A stretch of 64,000 nt of DNA from Euprymna scolopes (taxonomy: Eukaryota; Mollusca; Cephalopoda; Sepiida; Sepiolidae). Each line of letters opens with the position of its first letter. Position 1 is the stretch's first letter. This document shows positions 1 through 11,621 of the stretch, in pieces. The translations under genes and the position numbers were made by a program. The notes beneath the pieces were generated by a model. That model was not told where the DNA came from. It was given only the letters and a program-made list of their open reading frames with translations, and did no database searches. The stretch lies in the NCBI GenBank assembly GCA_024364805.1, contig CM044495.1, positions 46,708,232-46,772,231 of the forward strand, read 5' to 3'.

Positions 1-2230
1 AGCTCCCGACGCCAGTGCACATAAAGCGGAAAAGGGTGAAACAGCCAATCGTCAAAGCAGGTGACACCAGCAAGGAATGGCCCTACTTTGAGCTGTGCCG
101 GACAGAGTACAAGGCTGCGACTCGGCTAACTGGCACAGACATTGCACACCAACTCTTCGAATGCTGTGAAGACAGGCCGCCAAAAGTCTGTGTGAGATCC
201 TTTCAAAGACTAACAACCAAGAATGAAGAGTCAGGAACATTAAAAGCCTTGCAATTCGCCAAGAGAATATCATGGCTGCTCGTCTCCAACTTCAACACAC
301 TCGCTAGGAGCGTGATCAGCTTGTGAGGATGTATGCCGCCCACCTCCGCAGACAGGCCAGCATCTGTAACTTCAAGAAGACATGCACATGTCACTGAAAT
401 CGACCTTCAGGGCACATCATGATCCGGGACACCCTCATTCATGGACTGGAAGATGAGGACATCCGACTAGATGTCCTCAGCCAGGTAAAACATCATATCA
501 TCCTAGAGGACATCCTATAATTTGTTGAGGCCAAAGAGAGCAGCAAGCGCTCCGCAAGCCACTTATCCAAGACTCTTACCTCAGTCACAGCTGCTGCAGC
601 GAGCACATACAAGCGTCGCAACAAACAGAAAAAGGCTTGTGACACCACCAAAGGTACCAAGCTTTGTGATTACTGTGGCACCACAGGCCATGGGCAAACC
701 AGACAGATGTGCATGCAGAAATGCCCGGCATATAATCACACATTCACCAAATGTGGAATACTCCACCACTTTGAGGGTGCATACTAACAGGCACGTCAAA
801 AGTCACCCTCCGCTGGAACAACGCCGACCCCTGATGATGCCAGTGCCATCTTTAACACCTTGTACACAATCGACAACGTCCCTTCTGCTGCAGTCGATGC
901 CATAAAGCTCAACCACCATATATACAATGAGTTTTGCAATGCATGGGAGCGGTGGCCTTCTGACCCTCAGCCTTGCATTGACGTGACAGTTAGCACCACC
1001 CCGTCTGATGCACACGCCCTCGGACTCCCGACACTGGAAACCATCCCTTCGCACACCAGCCCTTTCAAAGCCTTGGCTGATACCGGCTGCCAGTTCTGCT
1101 TGGCCGACACAATGCTTCTCTTGAAACTCACGCACACGTGATTTCCTTTCCAATTGGGGCATTCGCCACCGGATTTTATCTGTCGCATTCCCGCACAGCA
1201 ACTGCCACGCAGAAATAGGAGTGAAGAGTGTCAAACGACTTCTCATGACAGCACTGACATTGACGGTTCCCTCAATACAGACGCATTCCAGCGAGCCATG
1301 CTCCAATACCGCAACACTCCAGACTGTGATACCTTGCTCTCTCCGGCTATGTGTGTATTTGGAAGGCCACTCCGGGATTTCATACTTTCCGGGGTGTAAT
1401 GGTACCAACCACACAGCACTTGGTGTGAAACTCTAGCATCAAGAGAGGAAGCCCTCCACAACCACCACATGCGCATATCCGAGCGGCTCACTGAACACAC
1501 TCATCCCCTGCCACTGCTAGTCATTGGTGACTGTGTGAGGATCCAGAACCAAACAGGACCTAACCCTAAAATATGGGACAAAACTGGCATTGTCGTGGAG
1601 GTCCGACAATTCAACCAATACGTTGTTCACATCGACGGCTCTGGGCGCGTTACGCTGCTAAACCGGAAATTCCTGCGGAAATAGATACCAGTGATTGAAC
1701 GCTCCCCACTCCTGAGGCTACCCGGACCAACGCTTATGTTCCATAGCCCCAGCCAAACCAACCAACGCCACTAAATAACACACTTTCCGAGCCTCCCGAG
1801 CAAAAGGAACACCCAGCAGATACCACTGTCATGCCTCCCAACCCTGACCCAGCATTTGTTCAGCCAGCCCCCGCGACTACAGAGAAACCAGCGGTCGATC
1901 ACAAACAAAAGATCCCTATGGCCCTTCAGGGTCTGATGCCACACAACACCCCCGGCCTATAGGAGCGCCTGGTGTCTCTGCCTGACCCAGACACCGCATA
2001 GAAGGCAGTGGATGCGTTGCCTCTACGTCGGTCAACCCACCTCTCTCGCCCACCTACCTGACTGAGAGTAATCTGAAAACAGACTTTAAATCGTTAAATC
2101 TACTTTATGTACAAAGACATTTTATTAAGTTCTCATGCCCAGATGGACCATTCGCATTGAGCTTAACTGATAAACTGGAACTCTTACAACACTCATAGTC
2201 GTCTTTATATCTTAAAGACTGGGGGGGGCA
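1..2230 (+). mobile_element. Ty3/gypsy-type LTR retroelement fossil, broken, window starts inside it
   Basis: Parts recognised in order: a gag-like stretch with a CCHC-like zinc knuckle (around 650-770), a retropepsin-like segment with the D-T-G triad (around 1060-1130), an integrase C-terminal-like region (around 1240-1680), a proline-rich/3' non-coding stretch, and a purine-rich tract with a G run at about 2219-2229 that could mark the start of a 3' LTR. Reverse transcriptase and RNase H are not recognised. The element is plainly broken, with many breaks, and looks old. Its base composition is much richer in GC than the AT-rich surroundings, which sets its limits. The 5' LTR is outside the window. 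Family assignment rests on motif resemblance to K02A2.6-like Ty3 elements of marine invertebrates. Confidence 0.8.
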
Positions 2231-2328
2231 TACATGATGTTGTTCTTCTATTTTATGTATTTCCACGTGCTGTAATAATTAGTCAATGTTTTTTATTGGA
2301 CCAAAGAGTTTAAGCTCATCTAATTGTA

Positions 2329-2741
2329 TGCAAAACAAAAAATACATTTTAATAATATATTTCCTTAACCCACGAGTTTTCGATGTTTATTCATCTCCTC
2401 AGAGGAAAAATATTATTATAAATGGTTCGCACCTTATTTTTTAATGGTAGTAAACATAAATGATTTAAAAACTTTAAAAACTTTTAATTTTCTTAGTTAC
2501 ATAAGATAAGGGAAATTATATACTGATGCAGAACAAAAAAAAGGATACTGAGCTTCAGATCCAAAATGTATGCGTAATCCTGGAATGGATGTTCTTGGCA
2601 GAAGGGAGGTAAAAAGATCCAACGCGTATTGTAACTCTTCCAAGGCACCAGTTAACAATCCGATGTAAACATGTTTCCTCAGTTTCTCCTTTGGTTTGAT
2701 GAGATATCCGGCAACTATTTTATTTTATCAATCGCGTAATG

Positions 2742-2801
<60 letters not shown>

Positions 2802-2940
2802 TTAAATTGATTTAACACTTGTTTTGATTTTATTCACTAATAATTCAATCCATCTAAACTCTACGGAGATGAATAAACATCGAAAACTCATGTGTTAAGG
2901 ATATATATTTGCAAAACAAAGAATACAGTTTAATATACAA
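2329..2940. repeat. Inverted-repeat element with flanking long direct repeats
   Basis: Two arms of about 45 bp, 2360-2404 and 2858-2901, are inverted copies with a few mismatches (shared core GTTTTCGATGTTTATTCATC). Immediately outside each arm is a direct repeat of about 28 bp beginning GCAAAACAAA (2329-2356 and 2911-2938). The interior holds a (TA)n tract. The layout resembles a non-autonomous DNA element with terminal inverted repeats, but the outer direct repeats are longer than usual target-site duplications. Confidence 0.6.
2746..2799. repeat. (TA)n microsatellite
   Basis: Uninterrupted TA dinucleotide tract of about 54 bp. Confidence 0.95.
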
Positions 2941-3002
2941 TAAAAATTCTATATTTGAAATTTAACTGTTTCAAGTCATAAAATTGAAATTCCAAAATGA
3001 TG

Positions 3003-3038
<36 letters not shown>

Positions 3039-3050
3039 TTGTGTGTGTGT
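3003..3050. repeat. (TA)n(GT)n compound microsatellite
   Basis: Short TA tract followed by GT repeats, at the 3' terminus of the minus-strand ACTAGC-class element that follows. Confidence 0.9.
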
Positions 3051-3692
3051 AAGTTCGTTCCCTATTAACTCGGAAACGGCTCAATCGATTTTTTAAAAAT
3101 TACACACGGAGGTAGTTGATGTGTCTTGGAGTTCCGTAGAGATTTGTTATGTCTGATAATGCATCTAATAAGTATCGAAAATCAATAATAAAAAAATTAC
3201 AGAAGAAAGTTCGATTTTGACCAAAATTAACACTTTTATACAACCTAAAATCAGAAGTGCATTTGAGAAGTTTTATCACCGTGCAAGCAGAAAGGCCTAG
3301 CCTATAAAAACATATGTATATTCTTTTATGAGACAGGGGCGCATTCGAAACGGATGTTTCCATTTAGAGCATAGTTGAACCATGATACTTGACGTTTGCA
3401 TTTTAAACTTTAAATGAAGCCATTACAGATAATTTTATAAAATCAACAGTAGATTCTATACAGGGCAATGTATACTACAGTGTACTGTCGACTAAGTCAC
3501 TGTGGGGGTGCATACAAAGCTTCCTTCCGGTACACTAAGTTAAGAGTCCCGAACTAGAGCAGACAATCAATCGATTTGATTAGAAGATGGACGATTTCAC
3601 CGATTTTAATGGCAATAACAGTATTGGAAGTTTGAACATTTGCTGATCCTCATTCAATCTCGCATAACCTCGGGTCTCTCTGCTAGTACACA
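3046..3692 (-). repeat. ACTAGC-class interspersed element, copy 1
   Basis: Aligns along most of its length with 15868-16590. Both share the phrases TTTTGACCAAA, TTTGAGAAGTTTTAT-like, ATGACAGGGGCG-like and GGACGATTTCACCG in the same order. Read on the minus strand it begins TACTAGCAGAGAGACCCGAG and ends in a CA-rich microsatellite, the same end plan as the other members of this superfamily in the window. No coding capacity seen. Confidence 0.75.
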
Positions 3693-4130
3693 CACAGACA
3701 CATATATATATATATAATTTACACATACATATATATGCATTTCATGTATCTACACACTTTTGTCACCTTATTCAGATGCTACTAAAAGTTATGTCTAAAA
3801 TATTTATTCTACTTTTGAAAAAGTTGTTTCATTTGTACGTGGCATTCATATTCTTACAACATTGAAAATGTTGTTTGTTTTTTGTTTGTTTGTTTGTTTT
3901 TTTTGTATTCGTCTTATTCTCGAACTAGTTAAGTAGAAGTCAGTATAGCATTAAATTATTGTAAAGTAAACTTTATTGGCATAACGTCGTATTTTTTCTT
4001 AACTACACCTGACCTTCGTGCCACTACAAAATTATTTCTGTTCAACATTTTACTGATTCAAAAAAAGCCATTATATAACTATTAAGTTTTAAATGCTTAA
4101 AACTCGAGACTTTTTAAATAAAATAATCCC
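3693..4130. other. AT-rich spacer, no gene seen
   Basis: Contains short TA and CA runs and a poly-T/GTTT-rich patch near 3870-3905. No open frame or recognisable repeat was found. Confidence 0.6.
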
Positions 4131-4455
4131 ACATGTTCCAAAGCAGAAAGTAATAGAGCCGAGCCAACATCACTATCAATAGATTACACGAAGAAAGCTT
4201 CTTCCCTAGAACTGCTTGCCTGTGGAAATCTGTTCCGCTGGTCTGCTTTTCAGCTGATTAAAATATCATTATCTTCAAGTCCAGCGAAAAGAAGTTCTTA
4301 TTCAGCCGTCCTCGTAAATCATCTGATTATACCAAATTCCTACTAGAAACGATTATTACAAAACTGTCCCAATGACTACAATACACACATTAATCCTTAT
4401 CCTCAGGTGGTCTGCAGGCCTTGATATGTTGTGACCCCTTTCTAAAAATTAAAAA
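4131..4455 (+). mobile_element. LINE family A, 3' fragment
   Basis: The plus strand encodes a decayed C-terminus readable as RTACLWKSVP, then FKSSEKKFLF, matching the C-terminal end of the LINE at 47407-48062 (LRTAHLWNSVP, then FKSNVNKFLM). It is followed by a 3' UTR containing CCTTATCCTC and GGCCTTGATA and ending in an A-rich tail. The copy is severely 5'-truncated, as usual for LINEs. It ends just 3' of exon 4477-4749. Confidence 0.75.
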
Positions 4456-4476
4456 AAAAAGAACTGATATATTTAC

Positions 4477-4749
4477 CTCATAACAAAGATGACTTCTTTG
4501 TGGATTCCCATAATGATCTACACATGTAACATATCTTTCTCTTTTGCCGATTCCCCACGACTCCGTTCCCTCTTTCACCAGACACGAGGACCAGTTGGAT
4601 GCTCTCCAGGTAAACTCCCTGCAAGAAATGCCGTTGTTGCATTTGCGTCTTTCTAACAGTTCCGGGCAGCCATTATTGTTCTTTTTGTAGCGATCCGGTG
4701 CCCGTAAAACCTTTCGATTTCGGGTCTGGAATTCGTCTAAAATGCATGG
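4477..4749 (-). CDS. THSD7A: THSD7A/B-like internal exon: thrombospondin type-1 repeat (exon B)
   Basis: Minus-strand exon of 91 codons. The acceptor is TTTATTTGCAG just above 4749; the donor is GAG|GTAAAT at 4477/4476. It is phase 0 at both ends. The peptide starts PCILDEFQTRN, has GCPELLERRKC (about residues 27-37), then the TSR tryptophans in TWRASNWSSC (47-56), then GIGKRERYVTC and ends HLCYE. Known THSD7 proteins alternate CP..L.E...C segments with W..S.WS.C repeats in just this order; they are large single-pass membrane glycoproteins with an extracellular TSR array. Following exon A, the cysteine order matches the human THSD7A stretch reading CVISEWGPWTQCVLPC. The A and B paralogues cannot be separated from one and a half repeats. 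Other TSR proteins such as ADAMTS fit less well. Confidence 0.85.
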
Positions 4750-4954
4750 CTGCAAATAAATAATAAAAAAAAATATAATTTAATGATAGATTAATATATG
4801 CGGGTGTAAACTACATCATGAAAATAAATTGATACTAACAAATAAAATTTCGCAACTTTTTATTAAACATAACTTATATTTTAACATTACCCATTACGAC
4901 TCATTCAATTCAAGCTTAACTTTAGTAATCTGCATCCAGGCCAGAATGCCAGTG

Positions 4955-4955
<1 letters not shown>

Positions 4956-5030
<75 letters not shown>
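4956..5030. repeat. (TC)n(AT)n compound microsatellite
   Basis: About 38 bp of TC repeats followed directly by about 36 bp of AT repeats. Confidence 0.95.
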
Positions 5031-5034
<4 letters not shown>

Positions 5035-5451
5035 TTTACGTAAATATTTTCAGTATTTACTTTGCCGTATATATATTTTCCAAACTTATTATCTAGCTCT
5101 ACTTACGTATCGAGGACTGTCAATGAAGCCACTAAGCTTACGTGACATTTATTTTCATACTATATATATATATATAAGAAGGACAAATAAATAATGATCT
5201 AAGTATAAACATCAGAACACAATGGATCGATAAATGATCAGCTAATTCTTATATAGTTTAAAGAAATTGCGATCAGCCGTTAAAAGTACGGCAGATATTT
5301 GTACTGCTGATAAGATTGTATAATAATAAATTTGTTATCGTCTTTGAAATGACGGTACACAAGTTGAAGTGTTTATGCTTTAATTCTAGCCTCATATGTA
5401 AATGAGTGTATATTAAATTGTTTATTTCCTATTCTCTCTCTCCTTCTCTAT

Positions 5452-5462
5452 TTATATATATA

Positions 5463-5517
<55 letters not shown>
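5452..5517. repeat. (TA)n microsatellite
   Basis: TA tract with one interruption near its left end. Confidence 0.95.
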
Positions 5518-5519
<2 letters not shown>

Positions 5520-6404
5520 ATATGGTGTGTATGTATGTATTTTGTTACACCAGTAATCTGCACCAAAACCGTAAAAAATAGAAAAAAATTGGAAAAAAGA
5601 ACTGGAAAAATCGGATTTGAAACCAATTAAGCTGGATTTTGAATGAAAAATGTATGCTCATTCATATGTTGTCATAATGTTTGTATAAATAAAGAAAATT
5701 ATGCAATAATACATCTCCATTTGGGATTGAGTAATTAAATATATATTGTCGGTTATAAGGCGCCATATATGTGATTTACTCACTTTTGAAAATTCAAATA
5801 TTTTCAATTTATAAAGAAAAGGCAATATCACCAAAAACAGTAAAACTACTAACGGCATAATTGAGAGGGTATACAAGAACAAAGAAAATGAGATATTGTG
5901 AGCAGAAAATGACTAATTTTACGTTTTGCCTTTATATTTAATCGTTTCTACAAACTAGCTTTTTTTTTCCTGAAGCTGAATGAGTCACTCAACATTTTTT
6001 CTATTATATATACTATATATTCTTTTAACTTGAAACAAGCTAGACCCATTAAAGTCATTTTATGAATCGTAAAACCCTAACGTAGTTAACCAACAAAACG
6101 GCTACTACAATTTTATTTTTCATAATCAGGGAATTTGCACTATTAGAAGAGAACTTGAAATTTGATCCAGATTAGCTACGTATTTTACAGCACATTCCAA
6201 AAACTTTGTAAATACTATAATATTCATTGCTTATATGTCTGTTGATTAAAAATTAACAGTTTATGAACATTGTTTATTTGTAGTTATTTTTTGCTTCCTA
6301 AGCGATGACGAGACAATTAAATCAAGTCCAACGTAAACAAGTTCTTGATGAGCTGTTACACTTAAGTTAACACATGTACCGAATTTCCATTACTAACGAT
6401 TAGT
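5518..6404. other. AT-rich intronic DNA, no gene seen
   Basis: No recognisable repeat, coding frame or RNA gene. Only short A/T runs are present. Confidence 0.6.
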
Positions 6405-6500
6405 ATATTGTCCAATTGACTACTGTGCACTCTTTAACCCTTATCCTCGAGTGGCCTATGGGCCTTGATAGGTGGTGATGCCTATGTAAACAAAAAAAAA
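6405..6500 (+). mobile_element. LINE family A, 3' tail fragment
   Basis: The sequence CCCTTATCCTCGAGTGGCC, then GGGCCTTGATAGG and an A-rich end, matches the 3' UTR of the LINE A copies at 4131-4455 and 47407-48062. It could equally be the tail of a SINE that shares the LINE's 3' end. Confidence 0.65.
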
Positions 6501-6670
6501 TAACCGGCATTTCTGAACTGCTTATATCGTTAATAAAAAATAACAACATATATTATATAGTAAGCAACTGATTTTCCAATAAGTCATTAAAATGAAATAT
6601 AAACATTGAAATAAGTCAATCGCAAAAGTATAAACATTAATCATCTTTCTATATATAAGGTTAATATCAT

Positions 6671-6960
6671 AATCACGTTGATACACCGGTTAAGCAACGT
6701 TAAGCCTAGTCAGTACCAGATGGGTGACCATTTGTGAATACCAGATGCTGTATGTATAAGGACGTCGACTCCCCCCCCCAAGAACTGCGAAATAACTGTC
6801 ATCATCTCTCCTGATAGGAATATGCATGCGATTGGAGATCGCTTGTGAATTTCACATCCCAATGAAATTTCCACCTTCAGAGCAAGTCGGTTAAATCGGC
6901 CTAGGGTGAGTGTCTCTTTGGTACGGTGCTGTTGCAATTAAGAAACTGCCGACATTTTCT
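6671..6960 (+). mobile_element. 5S-rRNA-derived SINE, copy 1
   Basis: 6671-6755 matches the 3' half of 5S rRNA: GGTTAAGCAACGTTAAGCC, then GTCAGTACCAGATGGGTGACC and GAATACCAGATGCTGTA. GATGGGTGACC corresponds to the box C internal promoter element of 5S genes. It is followed by an unrelated tail (GGAGATCGCTTGTGAATTT) that recurs at 28857-28930, which supports a SINE rather than a lone 5S pseudogene. Mismatches to 5S show it is not functional. Confidence 0.75.
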
Positions 6961-7281
6961 GTTCACTATTGTTTAAAACTTTGAATTCCTCGTCCACCAA
7001 TTCTATAACGTTAAGCTCATTACACAATCTTGTCTCTGATAATTGGTTCTATTCAATGCCCGTCCTTCTCATCTTCAAAAAGACATAAAACGCAAAGCCG
7101 ACATTTGTGGCGGTGAACGCAGACGCAGTCAAAGTTCTAAATACTTCAAAGGTATGTAGCCTATAAATAAATTCTGTAAGTTTAAGATAAGATATTATTG
7201 TTCCAAAAGTGCGAAATATTAATGTTTTTTTCTTCTGTCCTTTGAATGATTCACTCGACGTCCTTTTGTCGATTGTGAAAT

Positions 7282-7283
<2 letters not shown>

Positions 7284-7320
<37 letters not shown>
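7284..7320. repeat. (TA)n microsatellite
   Basis: TA tract directly joined to the ACTAGC terminus of the next element. Confidence 0.95.
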
Positions 7321-7321
<1 letters not shown>

Positions 7322-7770
7322 TAGCAGGTCGCCCGGTGTTGTACGATACGCTTCAATATGATTTTAGGATTTTTTATGCAGATTACGTATTTATAATTGA
7401 TAGAGAATTGTCTCTATAATAATAATATTAAACCTAATATGTAGTGAAATTATATATATAATATAAAGCTGAATGTGTGTGTGTGTGTGGTCACGAATAG
7501 GCTGCTATATGGTTGACTATTTTAAAAAACTAATTAAATATAATAATAGAAGATGTACCGACACACAGGAATGGGTATGTTTGATCTGGCAGAACGGTGG
7601 TTCATTAAAATTGTGGAGTATGCGCGAACGCAAACTCCACAAAGCATGGAAATAAACAATTTTAAATATCAAAAACACTTATGAATATCTATTAAAAAAA
7701 AACATACTCATCAAAGTATTCTTGTAAACGTTTAACTTAAACAGGGATGGTATAATAAAATTGTGCGGTC
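7320..7770 (+). repeat. ACTAGC-class interspersed element, copy 2 (runs into the gap)
   Basis: Starts ACTAGCAGGTCGCCCGGTG and continues with a ..GATACGCTTCAATATGAT.. stretch like that of the copy at 43780. A (GT)n run lies at about 7474-7490. The end is hidden by the assembly gap. The open frame at 7473-7655 has no recognisable domain and is probably chance. Confidence 0.65.
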
Positions 7771-8390
7771 NNNNNNNNNNNNNNNNNNNNNNNNNNNNNN
7801 NNNNNNNNNNNNNNNNNNNNNNNNNNNNNNNNNNNNNNNNNNNNNNNNNNNNNNNNNNNNNNNNNNNNNNNNNNNNNNNNNNNNNNNNNNNNNNNNNNNN
7901 NNNNNNNNNNNNNNNNNNNNNNNNNNNNNNNNNNNNNNNNNNNNNNNNNNNNNNNNNNNNNNNNNNNNNNNNNNNNNNNNNNNNNNNNNNNNNNNNNNNN
8001 NNNNNNNNNNNNNNNNNNNNNNNNNNNNNNNNNNNNNNNNNNNNNNNNNNNNNNNNNNNNNNNNNNNNNNNNNNNNNNNNNNNNNNNNNNNNNNNNNNNN
8101 NNNNNNNNNNNNNNNNNNNNNNNNNNNNNNNNNNNNNNNNNNNNNNNNNNNNNNNNNNNNNNNNNNNNNNNNNNNNNNNNNNNNNNNNNNNNNNNNNNNN
8201 NNNNNNNNNNNNNNNNNNNNNNNNNNNNNNNNNNNNNNNNNNNNNNNNNNNNNNNNNNNNNNNNNNNNNNNNNNNNNNNNNNNNNNNNNNNNNNNNNNNN
8301 NNNNNNNNNNNNNNNNNNNNNNNNNNNNNNNNNNNNNNNNNNNNNNNNNNNNNNNNNNNNNNNNNNNNNNNNNNNNNNNNNNNNNNNNNN
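7771..8390. other. Assembly gap (620 N)
   Basis: Run of N. The right edge abuts a (TA)n tract (8391-8415), the usual cause of such gaps. Confidence 1.
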
Positions 8391-8419
8391 ATATATATAT
8401 ATATATATATATATGACTT

Positions 8420-8520
8420 AGGTGCCATTACCTAGAATCGAAATCAAAACAGACAGCTCTCCACTCTCATTCCTTAACCTCTTAACTACAGCCACACGCA
8501 TGTTTTCTTTTTTGAGTATT
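8420..8520 (-). repeat. tRNA-like segment of an ACTAGC-class element
   Basis: On the minus strand the stretch GTTAAGAGGTTAAGGAATG, followed by GATTTCGATTCTAGG, resembles the A-box/B-box region of a decayed tRNA. Similar TTTCGATTCT phrases occur inside the copies near 31210, 43925 and 52860. Confidence 0.35.
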
Positions 8521-8589
8521 TAGTCGAACAATAAATTGTAAATTTCAACTTGGTTTTACTTTCTTTTCTCTTATAATAAGCTAGTATTT

Positions 8590-9310
8590 ATATTAGACCA
8601 GCGGGGGCACCCGGTGTTGCCTGGATGTGGTGAGGTGTGTGTGGGGTGGGGGAGTAAATCAAAACAAAATTCAAAATAAAGAATAAGCGAACGTAATAAT
8701 CCTGTTTAAATATTATCATTGTTTTTCCGATTTAAAAAAAAATTCTTCATTTTGCGTCACGTTCGCTAGTCAACGAAAAATATATCGCATAAATAACCCT
8801 GTTTACATGTTAAAACTTCTTGAAAATTTGGAAAAAAACAAAAAAAAAAAAAACAGCGAACGTGATGGAAAAAAAACGAACGAAAAAAAATGGCATAAAT
8901 AACTTTTTCGATTTTTACAGTTTTAATATTGAAACAAAGAACATCTGCTATCTAGGCTTGAACGTACAATTTTAAGATAACAATGCTGCCACTATAACGA
9001 CTGGTCTATGATCGCATGAGCGAAGTGAGGTCGGTTTTTTATATTTAAACTAATTCAAGGAAGAACTTTTTTTTTGCGTATGGGTATTTGGCTAAATTGT
9101 CATGAAGGGACGATTTTACTACCTTTCCCTTTAGAAAAGTGTCCATTAAAAGGTGAAGGAATTAATGTTTTTAGCTAATTTTTCGATATTTGTCATCAAA
9201 AGGGGCGAGCTTCAAAACGATTCCAACCTCGTGAAAATCCGTCGCCTCTATGGAAAGTTTTTGGCAGACACATTTAAACAGAGTTTGCCCTTTATCTAAT
9301 ATAAGCAATG
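8590..9310 (+). repeat. ACTAGC-class interspersed element, copy 3
   Basis: Starts with a diverged terminus, ACCAGCGGGGGCACCCGGTG, followed by TTGCCTGG and a GGTGTGTGTGG run as in the copy at 9361. The right half is A-rich and ends near a TTGGCAGACACATTT phrase. The boundaries are approximate. Confidence 0.55.
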
Positions 9311-9360
9311 GTAAACTTCAATCTATGATATAAACACTGCATCTCTTTTGATTTTATTAT

Positions 9361-9780
9361 ATACTAGCATGGGTGCCCGGCGTTGCCCGGCTGTTTGGAG
9401 GTGTGTGTTGAGCAAAAAAAAAAAAAACGGTCAATTTTTTTAACTTTGCCCCCTATTATTACCCCTTAACTTTTATTTTGGGGGCTCAAATCAAGTTATT
9501 AAGTTAGATCCATGTCCAAGGAACCTATATCTAAATTTTTAAGTGTTTAGACCCAAAATTGTCGGAGGAGTTTGGTAGAGTTCTCAAAGGTCATATCGTT
9601 GAACTTTTACCCCTTCACAGCCAAATTTCTGGCCGAAAACCGATCACATCGATTTTTCCAAATCTCAATACCCTGTATATCAACTTTGGAGTCTGTAGAC
9701 TAAAAGTTGACAGTTATTGCGTAGGGAAATGTACACAGACAGACACAGACATGTTCACTTTTATAGATATATAGATATTC
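9361..9780 (+). repeat. ACTAGC-class interspersed element, copy 4 (near full length)
   Basis: Starts ACTAGCATGGGTGCCCGGCG, then TTGCCCGGCTGTTTGGAGGT and GTTGAGCAAAAA. Ends ACACAGACAGACACAGACAT, then TTCACTTTTATAGATATATA. The copy at 48725-49132 matches end to end in inverse orientation, which defines a unit of about 410 bp. The open frame inside is not conserved in that copy. Confidence 0.8.
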
Positions 9781-10109
9781 ATCTGTCATCCCTTTTTTAA
9801 AAGATTGCATCGCCCAATCGTCGAAGACAAAATTCATGTAACGAAGCAGGCATATATATAATCATCTTTTTTAAAAAAAAGAATCGTCTGATCGTCAAAG
9901 AAAAGATGCCAGCCAACAAGGTCCACACATTTTTAAAATTATATAGATATAGAAAATAATTTTAGCTTTTCTTTCCAGAAAATTTACACTGTTGCTTTTG
10001 CTTCTCTTGGATTTCCCATGAAACTCGATAATGATTTTATTTGCAAGTAAATCTGCGAGTTTATTTTTTCGCTAAAAAGGGATACCTTTTATATTCCCCA
10101 GAATATCTG

Positions 10110-10690
10110 GCTCTGTTTTAAATTCCTAGAGAATCATTGTATTCGGTGGAACGTCTGCGTTTTCTCTAATTCTCTATAACATTTTGCTTAATCGTAATTC
10201 TCTAGACTACTTGGCATTTATGTAATGCTCTAGAACGTCTTTCAATAATTCTGTAATAAATCTGACTTTTTGTAATTATATGGATTTACAAAAAGTCATG
10301 TTCTAGATATCTTATGACTTTTTTCTAAATCTATATAACGTGTAACAATTTTAGGATTCTCTAGAATATGTTAATTTTTTAGAATTTTCTAGGACATGTA
10401 ACTTTACAAAAAGAGTCAGATATTTTACAAAATTTTATTTTGTAGAAAATCCGTTGTTTTTTTTAATTCTCTAGAAAATCTGACATTTTTTATAATTCTC
10501 GAGAAATCTGACTTTTTGATTTCGTCAGAAATAAGTGTTTTTATTGTAATTTCCTATAGCATGTATTAGAATATGTTTACATTCTCTAGAACAGTTAGAA
10601 TTTTGTAATTCTCTAGAAAACAGGTTGTTTAGTAGAACATTTGGCTTTATTTTGTAAATTTCAGATAATTTTTTGTATAAGTAAGTTTCA
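10110..10690. repeat. Diverged minisatellite, TAATTCTCTAGAA core
   Basis: The phrase AATTCTCTAGAA or a close variant recurs roughly every 27-40 bp, for example near 10174, 10199, 10347, 10470, 10492, 10573 and 10607, usually followed by a run like ATCTGACTTTTTG. The units are strongly diverged, so the array is old. No coding potential. Confidence 0.65.
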
Positions 10691-10748
10691 TTTTTAATCA
10701 TAATTTTAGACAATATCACAGTGTTTTTCTCTCATAACTCGTGATTGT

Positions 10749-10926
10749 ATCTTGGCTTCCGGGACAAAATCAAAGTGTAGTATCTGTTCTTCAGATGCTG
10801 CACTTAAATTTCTTGTTCTCTGTCAGTGGAGGAGAAATCCTTCACATCTGAGACAATTTTTATTTTTGTTCCTTTTCTCCACGTTAAAAAACGACCCTAG
10901 TGTCTAACTCTGTCCCGTGGGGAGGC
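10749..10926 (+). mobile_element. U2-snRNA-derived repeat (SINE-like), copy 1
   Basis: Contains AAAGTGTAGTATCTGTTCTT, the conserved 5' region of U2 snRNA including the branch-point-recognition sequence GTAGTA. Downstream, GAGACAATTTTTATTTTTG resembles the U2 Sm-site region, followed by TTTTCTCCACGTTAAAAAACG. The same diverged body occurs at four other sites in the window, so this is a dispersed family and not a single U2 pseudogene. Confidence 0.75.
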
Positions 10927-11621
10927 ATTGTAAATAGGAACTATTATATTCTCCAAAATATTTGAAGTTAATCATTTGTTAAAGTCTCATTCTATTTATC
11001 CATTTGACTTATATTCTTCTTGCTGAGAAATACCAAAATATTTGTCCGCAAAATCTCAACATTTACTTTAATATTTTTTCATTTAATTTCACTTTCATTC
11101 AAGGAAAATGTTTTCTAAAGAAAATAAACCTATGTTCACTTAGAAGAATCTTCATGAAATAGTCAGTTTTATTAATTTTTTAATCATAATCATTTTTTTG
11201 TTTGTTTGGATAAACAAAATTATAAGAGTGATTTGTGGGATCCCTGCACATTCCATAGTTGCATCTTTCATTTGTCATGCTTAAAAATAGTTTGTGATAT
11301 ATTTTTATTCTATTTCAATTCTGTGGATGCGATCGCAGACCTCACAATATAATTGTACCATATTTATGGAAATTAAAACATAATTAACTAACTAATTACT
11401 CTGGTTCGTGTAATTTTAGACCATTTCACCATAACCATATATTTTCTGTCTCCAAAAATCTTGTAGGAGTGTGTGATATATTTCAATTCTATGAAGGTCC
11501 AGTTCAAAACGAGATTCCACTACATTTTTTGCCATTTTTTTGCCAAAACTTATACTGCAGTTTGATCCTAGTATGAAATCCAAGAAATTGAGTTACACGT
11601 TTGACATAACATTGACATTAT

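Noticed and set aside
803-1414. 203-codon minus-strand frame
   Set aside because: Antisense to the LTR element fossil; no domain of its own.
6671-6755. A functional 5S rRNA gene
   Set aside because: Only the 3' half is present, with several mismatches and a repeat tail.
7679-8435. Open frames of 217-249 codons across 7761-8428
   Set aside because: They consist of the N gap plus a TA tract; no real coding sequence.
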